This document shows positions 15,149-22,443 of a DNA stretch of 64,000 bases, in pieces (position 1 is the stretch's first letter; each line of letters begins with the position of its first letter). Source of the DNA: Streptomyces marianii (lineage in GTDB: Bacteria; Actinomycetota; Actinomycetes; Streptomycetales; Streptomycetaceae); the NCBI RefSeq assembly GCF_005795905.1, contig NZ_VAWE01000001.1, forward strand, positions 5,445,001 through 5,509,000, given 5' to 3'. The translations under genes and the position numbers were made by a program. The notes beneath the pieces were generated by a model. That model made no database searches and was not told where the DNA came from. It saw nothing but the letters and a program-made list of their open reading frames with translations.

Positions 15149-15904
15149 CTACGCGGCCGTGCCCGCGGACTCCGCCTGCTGCAGGGCGATCCGCACGGCG
15201 AGGGCGGTGAGGGGCGGCAGGACCGTGGCGGCGTGTTCGGCGTACTCGGCCGCCGTGAGCGCCGTGCCGCAGGCCTCGCAGCGCACCGTCGGGTCGCCGT
15301 GGATGCTGACGAGGGCGAAGCAGGCGCACTCAGGGCACGGGGCGTCGCGGTCGGTGCGGCCCGGGCGGCTGCCGGTCTTGGACCGGATCTGGGACAGCAG
15401 CTGCTCGAGCTGCTCGTGCATGGCGGCGACCCACGGCTGGGTGCAGACGTACGGGACGTACGCGGTCAGCCAGGCGCACCATGCCGCGATGCCGTTGCCG
15501 CGGTGTGAGGCCGGTCCGTCGCACGGGCGGATCTGGATCGTGCCGTGCCGGTCCCGGCTCACAGACGGGTGCTGCTGGGCGATGTAGCGGGCCCACCCGT
15601 ACACCAGCGGGGCGATGGGGATGCCGTCGCTCTGGTCGCCGTGCGGGTCCTCGAGGGGGACGACTTGCCCGGGGCCGAGGAGGTCCAGGACGTCCAGGCG
15701 CACAGGCAGGGGCGAGTGTGCCCGGCCGGTGCCGCCGCGCTGGGCGGGTCCGCCGCCCGGGCGCAGCAGCTGCGCGAGGAGCGGCAGTTGCCGCGGCAGT
15801 TCGGTGAGCATGGCGCGCAGGCCGGCGGCGCAGGCGTCGCATGCGGTGAGGTCGGTGTCGTCGTCGAGGGCCCGGTGGCAGACCGAGCAGAGGGCTGTGA
15901 TCAT
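15149..15904 (-). CDS. Cys-rich (zinc-ribbon-like) phage protein
   Basis: 251 residues from ATG 15904, overlapping the upstream stop as ATGA. Two zinc-ribbon-like Cys sets are visible: CSVCHRAL...CDACAAG in the first 40 residues and CPECACF...VRCEACGTALT near the C-terminus. Between them is a tryptophan-bearing region (LVYGWARYIAQQHPS, AAWCAWLTAYVPYVC). The arrangement suggests a nucleic-acid-binding or scaffold protein. The same protein type recurs in actinophage early regions in my memory, always without a function. Confidence 0.65.
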   Translation of the reverse strand: MITALCSVCHRALDDDTDLTACDACAAGLRAMLTELPRQLPLLAQLLRPGGGPAQRGGTGRAHSPLPVRLDVLDLLGPGQVVPLEDPHGDQSDGIPIAPLVYGWARYIAQQHPSVSRDRHGTIQIRPCDGPASHRGNGIAAWCAWLTAYVPYVCTQPWVAAMHEQLEQLLSQIRSKTGSRPGRTDRDAPCPECACFALVSIHGDPTVRCEACGTALTAAEYAEHAATVLPPLTALAVRIALQQAESAGTAA

Positions 15905-16311
15905 TCGGTGTCCGATGGCTCGGTGCGCTGGCAGCGGGTGCAGCGCTGGTCGTACGTGCAGGTGCAGACGTCGAGGGGGCAGCCGTCGCCGTGCTCGGTG
16001 CCGTGGCTGGCCCACCACTGCAGGCAGCAGGCGGCCTCGAGGTCGTCCCAGCCGATGGCGATGTTGTCCGCGGCGGCCCGGGCCTGAGCGTCCTTCGGGC
16101 GGGCCAGGCGCTCGAGCTGGACGGCGAGCGCGCGGCGCTCGGCTGCGAGCTCGCGCACGTACAGCGCGGCCTCACCGCAGAGGACGGCGCTGGCGGCCAT
16201 TCCGATGGCCAGGGGCCACACGCCGGCGTAGGCGTAGACGCCGGCGAGGGTGGCCACCCCGAGCCCGGTGATGACCAGGCCCGCAGTGCGGGCGTAGTCC
16301 CGGCCGTTCAT
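15901..16311 (-). CDS. Membrane protein with Cys-rich tail
   Basis: 136 residues from ATG 16311. Hydrophobic segments at about 8-28 (TAGLVITGLGVATLAGVYAYAG) and 30-45 precede a coiled coil (YVRELAAERRALAVQLERLARP) and a tail with many Cys and His (DVCTCTYDQRCTRCQR). The start overlaps the upstream stop by four bases. The fusion of a membrane anchor to a metal-binding-type tail is unusual for so short a protein. No family is recognised. Confidence 0.62.
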   Translation of the reverse strand: MNGRDYARTAGLVITGLGVATLAGVYAYAGVWPLAIGMAASAVLCGEAALYVRELAAERRALAVQLERLARPKDAQARAAADNIAIGWDDLEAACCLQWWASHGTEHGDGCPLDVCTCTYDQRCTRCQRTEPSDTE

Positions 16312-16505
16312 GGCGTGACTCGGATCTCGCTCATGGGCACGCCCGTCGCGATCTGGCGGTGCAGCTCCCGGAGCCGGGCCATGGCGTGGGAGTCGCGGCG
16401 GTTCAGGGCGCGCCGGGTGAAGCCAGGGAGCGACGACCAGCAGGCGAGGCAGAGGTACTTGCCGCGGCCCTTGGAACCGCGGCAGCACGGGCAGGGAGTC
16501 GCCAT
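16308..16505 (-). CDS. Small zinc-finger-like protein
   Basis: 65 residues. MATPCPCCRGSKGRGKYLCLACW gives two CxxC pairs in the first 23 residues, followed by a helical basic part (RRALNRRDSHAMARLRELHRQIA). The stop overlaps the next start by four bases. Probably a nucleic-acid-binding helper of the early region; no partner is evident. Confidence 0.65.
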   Translation of the reverse strand: MATPCPCCRGSKGRGKYLCLACWSSLPGFTRRALNRRDSHAMARLRELHRQIATGVPMSEIRVTP

Positions 16506-16507
16506 CG

Positions 16508-16924
16508 TCAGCCCGCCCGGTGGTCGTCGCGGTCGCGCCAGTCGGCGAGGACCGCCTTGGGGATCTGACCGCGGTCCGGGACGTCGTAGCCGTTCGCCCG
16601 GGCCCAGGCGCGGACCTCCTTCGGGTCGTAGTCCCTGCTGGCGGCCTTGCCCTTCCGCTTGGGGAGCAGCTCGGCCTTGCGGCCGCGGAGCTCGGCCAGG
16701 CGCTGCTCGAGCTTGGCCTCCTCCGAGTCCAGCGCGGCGAGCTCCGTGTCCGCCTTGTGGCGGCGGCGCAGCGCGGTGATGCTGTCGCGGGCCTGCTCAG
16801 CCAGGTCCTGGACGGCCTTGTCCGGGTGTGCGGCTGCCCAGGTGAGGAGCGGCCCGAGGCCCAGTGCCTCGGGCTCGAGGTTCTGCGGGGCCTGTGCGGT
16901 TGCCACAGAGTAGGAGGGGGCCAT
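16508..16924 (-). CDS. Lsr2-type C-terminal domain protein
   Basis: 138 residues from ATG 16924, which has a strong AGGAG site. Residues 50-90 form a coiled coil with a basic end (KRKGKAASRD). Residues 101-128 read PKEVRAWARANGYDVPDRGQ and IPKAVLAD, matching the DNA-binding end of Lsr2, the AT-rich-DNA silencer of actinobacteria; the family's RGR minor-groove clasp is RGQ here (118-120). The usual Lsr2 N-terminal oligomerisation domain is replaced by a different helical part. It may silence prophage genes or interfere with host Lsr2; both are inference. Confidence 0.75.
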   Translation of the reverse strand: MAPSYSVATAQAPQNLEPEALGLGPLLTWAAAHPDKAVQDLAEQARDSITALRRRHKADTELAALDSEEAKLEQRLAELRGRKAELLPKRKGKAASRDYDPKEVRAWARANGYDVPDRGQIPKAVLADWRDRDDHRAG

Positions 16925-17028
16925 GGTTTTCTCCTGTCGCTTGGCTGCGGTGTGCGGGATCCAGGGGGCGTGGTGTCGGAGGACGTGCGGCTGCTCGGCG
17001 TCGAGGAGCGCGCGGAGCGCAGCGATGG

Positions 17029-17220
17029 TCACGGCCGGGCGCGGTAGAGGTGCCAGCCGAGGCACTTCATGCAGGGTTCGGGGACGTGGGCCTGGTTGGA
17101 CTGGCGCTGGCGGTCGACGACCGCCATGCGCGCGGCGAGCTCGTCCACGAAGCGGGGCCGGCCGGTCGGGCAGCCGACACGACGGTGCGGAACGGAAGGG
17201 CGTGCACGGCGACGGCTCAC
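17029..17220 (-). CDS. Small basic protein with CxxC
   Basis: 63 residues from a GTG overlapping the upstream stop (GTGA). Basic N-terminus (SRRRARPSVPHRRVGCPTG), a helix (FVDELAARMAVVDRQRQSNQ) and an EPCMKCLGWHLYRARP end with one CxxC. No family is recognised; the 4-base coupling and in-line position support it as a gene of the early transcript. Confidence 0.5.
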   Translation of the reverse strand: MSRRRARPSVPHRRVGCPTGRPRFVDELAARMAVVDRQRQSNQAHVPEPCMKCLGWHLYRARP

Positions 17221-17666
17221 GGGCTCTCCCCGGGCTCGTCGAGGGCGTGCTCGATGCGATCGGCCCAGTGGCGTGCGCTGCCGGAGCGCATCCGGGCGCA
17301 GATGTCGCGGATGCGCTCGTGAGCAGCCTCGGCAGCGGCCCTGCCGCGGGCACGCTGGCGGGCGCTGTGCCATGCGGCCCGGTACGTCTCCACCCGCTCG
17401 TACAGGGCGTCGAGTTCGTCGTCCGTGATGGTGTCGGCGGTGTGCCGGCGCGGCCGGTCGGCGGGGATGGCGAACGCGATGCAGCCGCAGCGCGTCTCCT
17501 CGTCGGCCCCGGCCTGGCATCCGTCGGCCTTGTGCCAGTTGTACGGGTGGGGGCAGGCGGCGCACGGCGTCGACAGAGTGAGTAGCGGTTTCCGGGGTTG
17601 GGCTTTGCGCTGTTCGCGTTCGGCGGCGGCCCGGCGGGCGGCGCCGATGGGTCCGAGGTCAGGCAC
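17217..17666 (-). CDS. Cys-containing early phage protein
   Basis: 149 residues. The middle carries CAACPHPYNWHKADGCQ and RCGCIAF, a likely metal site; the second half is helical and Arg/Ala-rich (ERVETYRAAWHSARQRARGRAAAEAAHERIRDIC). It overlaps the HNH gene upstream by 8 bases and the next gene downstream by 4. The cysteine layout resembles small actinophage proteins encoded near replication genes, but no function is known. Confidence 0.62.
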   Translation of the reverse strand: MPDLGPIGAARRAAAEREQRKAQPRKPLLTLSTPCAACPHPYNWHKADGCQAGADEETRCGCIAFAIPADRPRRHTADTITDDELDALYERVETYRAAWHSARQRARGRAAAEAAHERIRDICARMRSGSARHWADRIEHALDEPGESP

Positions 17667-18042
17667 GGGCTGCTCCCTTCGGTTCGGTGCCCAGGGCGAG
17701 CTGGCCGCCGGCCTCCAGCACCGCCCGGCGCGTAGCCGCGGCGGTCTGGCGGTGGTGGTCGCGGTCGTAGTGGAGGTGGCAGCCCTGGCACATGGCGCGC
17801 AAGTTGGCGTCGTCGCAGTTCTCGGGGGTGTGGTCCAGGTGGGCCACGGTGAGCACCACGCGGGAGCCGGTGCCGTACGCGGGCCGGCCGTTGCGGTTGG
17901 GGCATCGCCCGGCGTGGGTACCGCGGCCGCACTCGCCGTGGCATTCGCAGCGGCCGGCGGCGCGGACCGTACGGATACGGAGGCTGATCTCGGGCCAGTC
18001 CGCCGGGTAGCGGTTTCGGTTCTCGGGTCGGATGGGCATCAC
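17659..18042 (-). CDS. HNH endonuclease (second in element)
   Basis: 127 residues from GTG 18042 (GTGA overlap with the upstream stop) or ATG 18039. It carries CECHGECG and CPNRNG segments, then the catalytic core VAHLDHTPENCDDANLRAMCQGCHLHYD, with HNH-type His-Asp-His, Asn and terminal His, and paired Cys for zinc. The terminal part is helical. It lies within the replication/early cluster rather than beside the terminase, so its role may be DNA processing or host DNA attack. Metal and motif spacing are intact. Confidence 0.85.
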   Translation of the reverse strand: MMPIRPENRNRYPADWPEISLRIRTVRAAGRCECHGECGRGTHAGRCPNRNGRPAYGTGSRVVLTVAHLDHTPENCDDANLRAMCQGCHLHYDRDHHRQTAAATRRAVLEAGGQLALGTEPKGAARA

Positions 18043-18755
18043 GCGGCGCTCGCTTCCGTGGCGGCGCGCTTCGCGGCGGCCCTCCGCTCACGGCTGACGG
18101 CGGTGAGGTGGCCCTGCTGGCGGGCCAGGGCGACGGCGTGCGCGCGGGTGCGGGCGTCGAGTCGCGCGTAGGCGCGCTGCAGGTAGCGGTTGACGGACTC
18201 GGGGCTGATGCCGAGGTCCCTGGCGATCTGTGGGTTCGACCGGCCGGCGGCGGCTCCCTCGAGGGCCTGCAGCTGTCGGCGCGGGAGGTGGACCGGGTCC
18301 CGGGGCTCGGGGTGCAGGCCGGCCATCCACCCGAGGTCGTAGGCAAGGTCGACCGCGTGGGACGCGGACCGTGCGCCCATCCGGAGCCGGAGGCGGTAGA
18401 TGCGGTTCCGGACGGTCTTGACCGGCGTCCCGGTCTGCTGCGCGATCTCGTGGGTGCGGTAGCCGCGGGCGAGACCGGCGAGCAGCTGGAGGTCGTACGT
18501 GCGCAGCACCGGGGCGGCGGCTGAGTAGGCCGGGGCCCCGGGCTGGGTGGCGGTGGGAGGCATGGCGTCTCCGACGTCGTAGTGGGCGAGGGCGGTGATG
18601 TGCCAGCCGTCGCGGCGGATGCCCCGGACGGCGCGGCGGCCGATGGCGATGGCCTCGGCGGCGGTAATGCGGTCGGCGAGCTCCTCGACGGCCGCCGCGG
18701 CGATCGCAGCTGCGACGGCGTCGGGGACCAAGCCGAGGACATGAGGGGCGGTCAC
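18039..18755 (-). CDS. Regulator with two LuxR-type HTH domains
   Basis: 238 residues from a GTG that overlaps the upstream stop (GTGA). Two separate LuxR/GerE-like domains are visible: residues about 90-150 (DLQLLAGLARGYRTHEIAQQTG, then TVRNRIYRLRLRMGARS) and 170-225 (RRQLQALEGAAAGRSNPQIARD, then SVNRYLQRAYARLDARTR). The first 85 residues are Ala-rich helix with no sensor motif. Two DNA-binding domains in one chain could bridge two sites. It is embedded in the early operon and may switch on later genes, which is inference. Confidence 0.75.
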   Translation of the reverse strand: MTAPHVLGLVPDAVAAAIAAAAVEELADRITAAEAIAIGRRAVRGIRRDGWHITALAHYDVGDAMPPTATQPGAPAYSAAAPVLRTYDLQLLAGLARGYRTHEIAQQTGTPVKTVRNRIYRLRLRMGARSASHAVDLAYDLGWMAGLHPEPRDPVHLPRRQLQALEGAAAGRSNPQIARDLGISPESVNRYLQRAYARLDARTRAHAVALARQQGHLTAVSRERRAAAKRAATEASAA

Positions 18756-19063
18756 CGCGGCCACCCCTGCCAGTGCGGGGCGCGTACGCCGGTCCTCTGC
18801 CGGGGCACGCTGCTGCGCGGCGGCCGCGGCCGGGCGCAGGTGGCCACGTGGGGCTTGGCGAGCCACTCGGCGTGCTCGAGGGTGGGGCGCTCCGAGGACA
18901 GCCCGCGGGAGCGCAGGCGGCCGGTTCCGTCCCGGTACACGGCGGTGTTGCCGTCCTCGGCCGGATCGGCGTCGACCGCGAGGCGCTTGCCGGCGGCCGT
19001 GACCGTCCACCGGATCCGGGATCCGCAGGAGTCGCATGTCGTCACGTCGTGGTCACTGGGCAC
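18752..19063 (-). CDS. Zinc-ribbon-like protein
   Basis: 103 residues from GTG 19063. TTCDSCGSRIRWTVTAAGKR is the first half of a zinc-ribbon; the partner ligands may be the His and Cys of HVATC near residue 74-78. An LAVDADPAEDGNTAVYRDG segment resembles a beta hairpin. It overlaps the replication-initiator-like gene by 11 bases and the two-HTH regulator by 4. No function is recognised. Confidence 0.62.
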   Translation of the reverse strand: MPSDHDVTTCDSCGSRIRWTVTAAGKRLAVDADPAEDGNTAVYRDGTGRLRSRGLSSERPTLEHAEWLAKPHVATCARPRPPRSSVPRQRTGVRAPHWQGWPR

Positions 19064-20036
19064 GGGGTCCTCCGGTGCCGGTGTCGGTCGTGGGTTCGGG
19101 CAGGAGCGCCCAGACGCGGTGCCGGCCGTACAGGCGGACCGCTTCGGCCCGGCCGTGTTCGGCCATGGCGCGGCGTACGTCGTCGTCCGAGGCCGTGGTG
19201 GCGGTCTGCGCGTGGTCCTCGGGCATGTGCGGCGGCGTGCGGACGGAGATCAGGAGTGGCTGTTGCCGGGCCTCCCCGCTGCTGCCGGTCTTGGCCGGTC
19301 CGCGGGCGGCGCGGCGGCCGCCGGACGGCGGAGGGACGAGGCGGGGCTGCTGCGGCGCAGCTGCTGCCTGCTGCTCCTCGCGCGCGCCCGCGGTGGGTGG
19401 CTGAGGTGAGAGGCCAGCCAGAGTGTGGTCGGGGTGGGGGTCCCTACCGGAGGTAGGGGGGTACTGGTAGGTCCCGCCGGGGACGGGTTCCGGATCGCGT
19501 CCCGGGACGGGTTCCGGTGCCGTCCGCGGACGGGTTCCGGAGTCGGTTGGTGCCCCGCCGGGGACGGGTTCCGGATCCCCCGCCGGGGACGGGTTCCGGA
19601 CCGCGTCCCCGGACGGGTTCCGGGGATCGGCCTTGGCGGCGAGCTCGGCCGCCGCCTTCTCCTTGGCGAGGCGGCGGGCCTTGGCCTGCCGGGACTCGCC
19701 CCAGATGTGCATGTGGGCTGCCCAGTTGATCCGCTCTGTGGGGATGAGCAGCTGGTAGACGGTGCTCTGGTTCGGCCGGCGCTTCGCGGCCATCAGCTCC
19801 GTGGCCTTAAGCAGGCGCACGCAGCGGGTGACGGTCTCCTCCGTGCACCCGGCGATGGCCGACAGCGTGGCGGTGGACGGGAAGGCGTTGGAGCCGTCCG
19901 CGTCGGCGTACGTGGCGATGATGATGCCGACGTGGGCGGCCTTGGAGACCTCGGGGCGCCGCGCGCGCAAGGCCTCGTCCCGGACGCGGTTGATCCACGC
20001 GTTCCGGACGGACTGCACATGCTCGCTGCTGCTCAC
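19053..20036 (-). CDS. Replication-initiator-like HTH protein containing an iteron array
   Basis: 327 residues. Residues 1-110 form a winged-helix domain (SKAAHVGIIIATYADADGSN, FPSTATLSAIAGCTEETVTRCVRLLKATELM) like the N-terminal domain of phage and plasmid initiators. Residues 130-200 are low-complexity Pro/Gly/Arg linker built from PEPVPG and RNPS units that reflect six DNA repeats in two reading frames. The C-terminal part has an ARAMAEHGRAEAVRLYG-like helix (MAEHGRAEAVRLYGRH). The layout (HTH, repetitive linker holding repeats, C-terminal domain) matches lambda O in plan, not in sequence. Confidence 0.72.
   Translation of the reverse strand: MSSSEHVQSVRNAWINRVRDEALRARRPEVSKAAHVGIIIATYADADGSNAFPSTATLSAIAGCTEETVTRCVRLLKATELMAAKRRPNQSTVYQLLIPTERINWAAHMHIWGESRQAKARRLAKEKAAAELAAKADPRNPSGDAVRNPSPAGDPEPVPGGAPTDSGTRPRTAPEPVPGRDPEPVPGGTYQYPPTSGRDPHPDHTLAGLSPQPPTAGAREEQQAAAAPQQPRLVPPPSGGRRAARGPAKTGSSGEARQQPLLISVRTPPHMPEDHAQTATTASDDDVRRAMAEHGRAEAVRLYGRHRVWALLPEPTTDTGTGGPRAQ
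19475..19624. repeat. Six direct repeats (iteron-like) inside the initiator-like gene
   Basis: The 13-mer GGACGGGTTCCGG occurs six times in the same orientation; its GACGGGTTCCGG part starts at 19482, 19506, 19529, 19563, 19588 and 19612, so spacing is 24, 23, 34, 25 and 24 bases, close to two helical turns apart from one gap. Copies 1, 4 and 5 share a 20-base version beginning CGCCGGGGAC. Because the spacing is not a multiple of three the repeats are read in two frames, as PEPVP and RNPS, so selection seems to be on the DNA. This is the pattern of an iteron origin within an initiator gene. Confidence 0.75.
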
Positions 20037-20100
20037 GGGCTCTCTTTCTCGCGCTGGTGCGGGCGGGGGCCGGGACGGGCGTCCCGGCCCCGGCGGACGG

Positions 20101-20499
20101 CTACTGGCCCTGGAGGCGCTTGAGGAGCGCCCGGGGGATGACCAGCTGGACGTTCGAGCGCTCCCACTTCACGGCGCCGTCCTGCTTGATCCACCCCCTG
20201 GACCGGAGGGTGTTGAGGGCGACGACGACCTGCGGCTGATGCAGTCCGGACGCGTTGGTGAGGCCGGCCAGTCGGGGCTGAGAGGCGGCGGGGATGTTGC
20301 CCGTGTCCCAGTCGGCGTAGGTGGCCAGAGCGAGGCCGACCAGGCGGGTGTGCGGGTGCAGCCCGGACTGGGTCATGGCGCGCTCATACAGAGGCCGGAA
20401 CGGCTGGGTGAGTTCGTCGCGGCGGGCGGGCCGCAGCGGGTCGAACGCCGGCTTCGACGGCATGTTGTTCGGCGTCGGCCGGGCGGGGGCGGTGGTCAT
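20101..20499 (-). CDS. Winged-helix protein of the replication block
   Basis: 132 residues. An unstructured start (TTAPARPTPNNMPSKP) is followed by a winged-helix domain: HTRLVGLALATYADWDTGNIP, SQPRLAGLTNASGLHQPQVVVALNTLRSRGWIKQ. It resembles the N-terminal domain of the larger initiator-like protein downstream, so the two may be a related pair acting at the same origin. The start overlaps the upstream stop by four bases. It could instead be a helicase loader or a regulator. Confidence 0.68.
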   Translation of the reverse strand: MTTAPARPTPNNMPSKPAFDPLRPARRDELTQPFRPLYERAMTQSGLHPHTRLVGLALATYADWDTGNIPAASQPRLAGLTNASGLHQPQVVVALNTLRSRGWIKQDGAVKWERSNVQLVIPRALLKRLQGQ

Positions 20500-20714
20500 G
20501 ACGGCATCTCCTGTCCATCAGGGGACGGTGTTTCGGGATCGAGCTGCTGGCGGTGGATCGGCCAGCCGGGCCCGGGCGGGCTCTCCGGCCGGCCCTTCTC
20601 CGCAGCGGGTGTGTGCAACTCGCAGCGCCAGCCGAGGACGTACGGGCGGGCGCGCATAAGGCCGTGAGGCAGACCGAGGGAGCTACACGGCGGCGGCCGG
20701 CGTCGATTGCGCAT
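20496..20714 (-). CDS. Small basic early protein
   Basis: 72 residues from ATG 20714, which follows a GGAGAAGGA sequence. Arg/Pro-rich start (RNRRRPPPCSSLGLPHGLM), a short strand (RPYVLGWRCELHT), and a Pro-rich end (PGPGWPIHRQQLDPETPSPD). Its stop overlaps the downstream ATG by four bases. No family is recognised; it could be a short antirepressor-type peptide, but that is unsupported. Confidence 0.5.
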   Translation of the reverse strand: MRNRRRPPPCSSLGLPHGLMRARPYVLGWRCELHTPAAEKGRPESPPGPGWPIHRQQLDPETPSPDGQEMPS

Positions 20715-20785
20715 CGGGCGTCCTTCTCGGTGGTGGCCGGGCGAGCGGGACGGTTCGGGCCTCGGCCCGCCCGCCCGGCGGCTCA

Positions 20786-21163
20786 TCAGGGGATGGCGCG
20801 GATCTCGGCGAGGGCCTGGCCGTACCCGGCGCAACCCTGGGCGCAGTACCAGCGGGCGGGCTCCCGGGAACCGGGCTCCTCCACGCGGACCATGTGCGCG
20901 GCCGGCTGCGGCAGTTCGGCGAGCTGCCCGCACCCGGGGGTCACGCAGTCGCGGCCGACCGGCCGGGTCTCGCGCGCCTCCGGCTCGCCGGTGAGGCCCT
21001 TGTTCCAGGCCACTTGGGCCTGGGTGGCCGTACGGCGCGCCTCGCGGTTGTACTCGCGGATCGCGACCCGGCACGGCTCGCAGTACGGCACTTTCCGGGC
21101 CCGGTGCTGCCGGTAGCCCCGCGGTGTGCCGTGCTCGATCTCCGGTGCGGCGACAGTGCTCAC
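20786..21163 (-). CDS. Small Cys-rich protein with WhiB/HNH-like linker pattern, unknown function
   Basis: 125 residues. GTPRGYRQHRARKVPYCEPCRVAIREYNREARR is a short basic motif with one CxxC that I have often seen in Streptomyces phage proteins; later come DCVTPGCG and YCAQGCAG, giving enough Cys for one or two zinc sites. It overlaps the upstream gene by four bases. Likely nucleic-acid-binding, function unknown. Confidence 0.65.
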   Translation of the reverse strand: MSTVAAPEIEHGTPRGYRQHRARKVPYCEPCRVAIREYNREARRTATQAQVAWNKGLTGEPEARETRPVGRDCVTPGCGQLAELPQPAAHMVRVEEPGSREPARWYCAQGCAGYGQALAEIRAIP

Positions 21164-21558
21164 TCGTCCGCCTCCGGGTCGTAGGTGGCGGCGACCGTCA
21201 GCGCGGTGACTACGTACCCGGTGCCTCCTTCGGGGACGTCCCCGGTGCAGAGCTCCTCGGGTGCGTCGGGCGACTCGTCGTCCGGGATCCAGCCGAGCAT
21301 CGGCGCGTCGCCGACGTCGCGGCGGACGAGCGTCTCGCAGTGCTCGCGGGCGGCTTCGCGGGTCGTGTAGTGCCCGAAGACGATCGAGTCGTGCGAGGCC
21401 CGGTACACCGTGAGATCGGTCGCCTTGGTCGCGTCGACGAGGGCCAGCGTGGCGTGAGCGGCGGCGAGCTGGGCGAGGACGAGGGCGCCCGCCGGGTCGG
21501 CGATGGGCAGGGCCTGCCGGGCGCGCTGCTCGGCCTCGCGGTAGTGGTCGGTCGGCAT
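21160..21558 (-). CDS. Early phage protein, unknown
   Basis: 132 residues from ATG 21558, which shares one base with the upstream stop (TGATG). The first 50 residues are Ala-rich helix (YREAEQRARQALPIADPAGALVLAQLAAAHATLALVDATKA); the second half contains TVYRASHDSIVFGHYTTREAAREHCETLVRRD, which resembles a small alpha/beta fold that repeats in actinophage proteins, and an acidic end. Function unknown. Confidence 0.62.
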   Translation of the reverse strand: MPTDHYREAEQRARQALPIADPAGALVLAQLAAAHATLALVDATKATDLTVYRASHDSIVFGHYTTREAAREHCETLVRRDVGDAPMLGWIPDDESPDAPEELCTGDVPEGGTGYVVTALTVAATYDPEADE

Positions 21559-22010
21559 CAGGCGGCCGTCCTCTCGGGGTTCGGGTTGTACATGCGGATG
21601 CGGCGGGCGGGCTCGCGGAGCGTGAGGACGCCCTCGGCCTGGAGCAGCTCGAGGTCGCGGCGCGACGTGCTGTCGGAAGCGACGGCGTAGCCCGCGGCGA
21701 GACAGAGGCGGCGGGCCCGCAGCGTCGACCACACCCCGCCCTCGTCCCGGACCAGTTGCCGCAGGTACGCGCGGCGGGCGAACCGGCTGGGCATCACGCC
21801 GTTGGCGGGGCGGGCGCTGGCAAGCCCGGCGAGGTAGCCGGCCTGCGGGATGTGCGACGCCCGCGGGTGGCTGAGCTCGAGGTACCGAGCCTCGGTGTCC
21901 CGGCCGCGGGCGGTGTCATCGACGGCGCGGCGGAACCAGGTGAGGAAGACCTGGGCGTCGTAGCCCTGGAGGTGCGGGGCGTGTGCGAGCGCCCGCTGCA
22001 CGGGCGTCAC
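21558..22010 (-). CDS. Winged-helix-like early phage protein
   Basis: 150 residues from GTG 22010 with GTGA overlap. The first part (LQGYDAQVFLTWFRRAVDDTARGRDTEARYLELSHP) is helical; the second half has a winged-helix look (GGVWSTLRARRLCLAAGYAVASDSTSRRDLELLQAEGVLTLREPARRIRMY). DNA binding is therefore plausible. It is within the coupled early operon. No named family. Confidence 0.6.
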   Translation of the reverse strand: MTPVQRALAHAPHLQGYDAQVFLTWFRRAVDDTARGRDTEARYLELSHPRASHIPQAGYLAGLASARPANGVMPSRFARRAYLRQLVRDEGGVWSTLRARRLCLAAGYAVASDSTSRRDLELLQAEGVLTLREPARRIRMYNPNPERTAA

Positions 22011-22327
22011 GGCTTCGCTCCGTACGGTCTGTCCGCGCGGCGCTCCTGCCACAGGGAACCGGCGGCAACGGCGTCCGAGTTGAGACCGAGGGCGTCGTCG
22101 AGGCGGCGCTGCAGCTGGGCGTTGCGGCGCTCGCTGGCGGCCAGCGCCATGCGGTAGCGGGCGCAGGCGCGCAGGGCCCGGGCCAGGCGCGGGGCCATGC
22201 CGGCCGAGCGACGGTCCGCGTTCCTGACCATGGCCGCCACGGTGCGGCTGGCTGAGATCGCGGCCAGGCGGTGCGCCTCGCCACGCTGGATGATCGCCCG
22301 GTACGTGCGGCGGCGGATGAGCATCAT
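22007..22327 (-). CDS. Basic helical early protein
   Basis: 106 residues from ATG 22327 after a GGAGG site. The sequence is almost wholly helical and Arg-rich (MMLIRRRTYRAIIQRGEAHRLA, VRNADRRSAGMAPRLARALRACARYRMALAASERRNAQLQRRLDDALG), with features of a leucine-zipper-type coiled coil. It overlaps the 39-residue gene upstream and the next gene downstream by four bases each. Function unknown. Confidence 0.58.
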   Translation of the reverse strand: MMLIRRRTYRAIIQRGEAHRLAAISASRTVAAMVRNADRRSAGMAPRLARALRACARYRMALAASERRNAQLQRRLDDALGLNSDAVAAGSLWQERRADRPYGAKP

Positions 22328-22443
22328 CGGGGCCTCCGGGTTTGGCGGGGGAGGAGCTGAGGGAGGAGCTGGCGGGCGCCGCGTGCCGCGGGGTGGCGGA
22401 GGCCGGCGCAGAGGCGGCAGCGCTTCGGGTCGTGGGTGGCCAT
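22324..22443 (-). CDS. Tiny Cys-containing protein (39 aa)
   Basis: Reads MATHDPKRCRLCAGLRHPAA and continues Arg/Leu/Pro-rich to RRPR. Its ATG shares a base with the upstream stop (TGATG) and its own stop overlaps the downstream ATG, exactly filling the gap between two longer genes, which is the main reason to believe in it. One CxxC is present. Function unknown. Confidence 0.5.
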   Translation of the reverse strand: MATHDPKRCRLCAGLRHPAARGARQLLPQLLPRQTRRPR

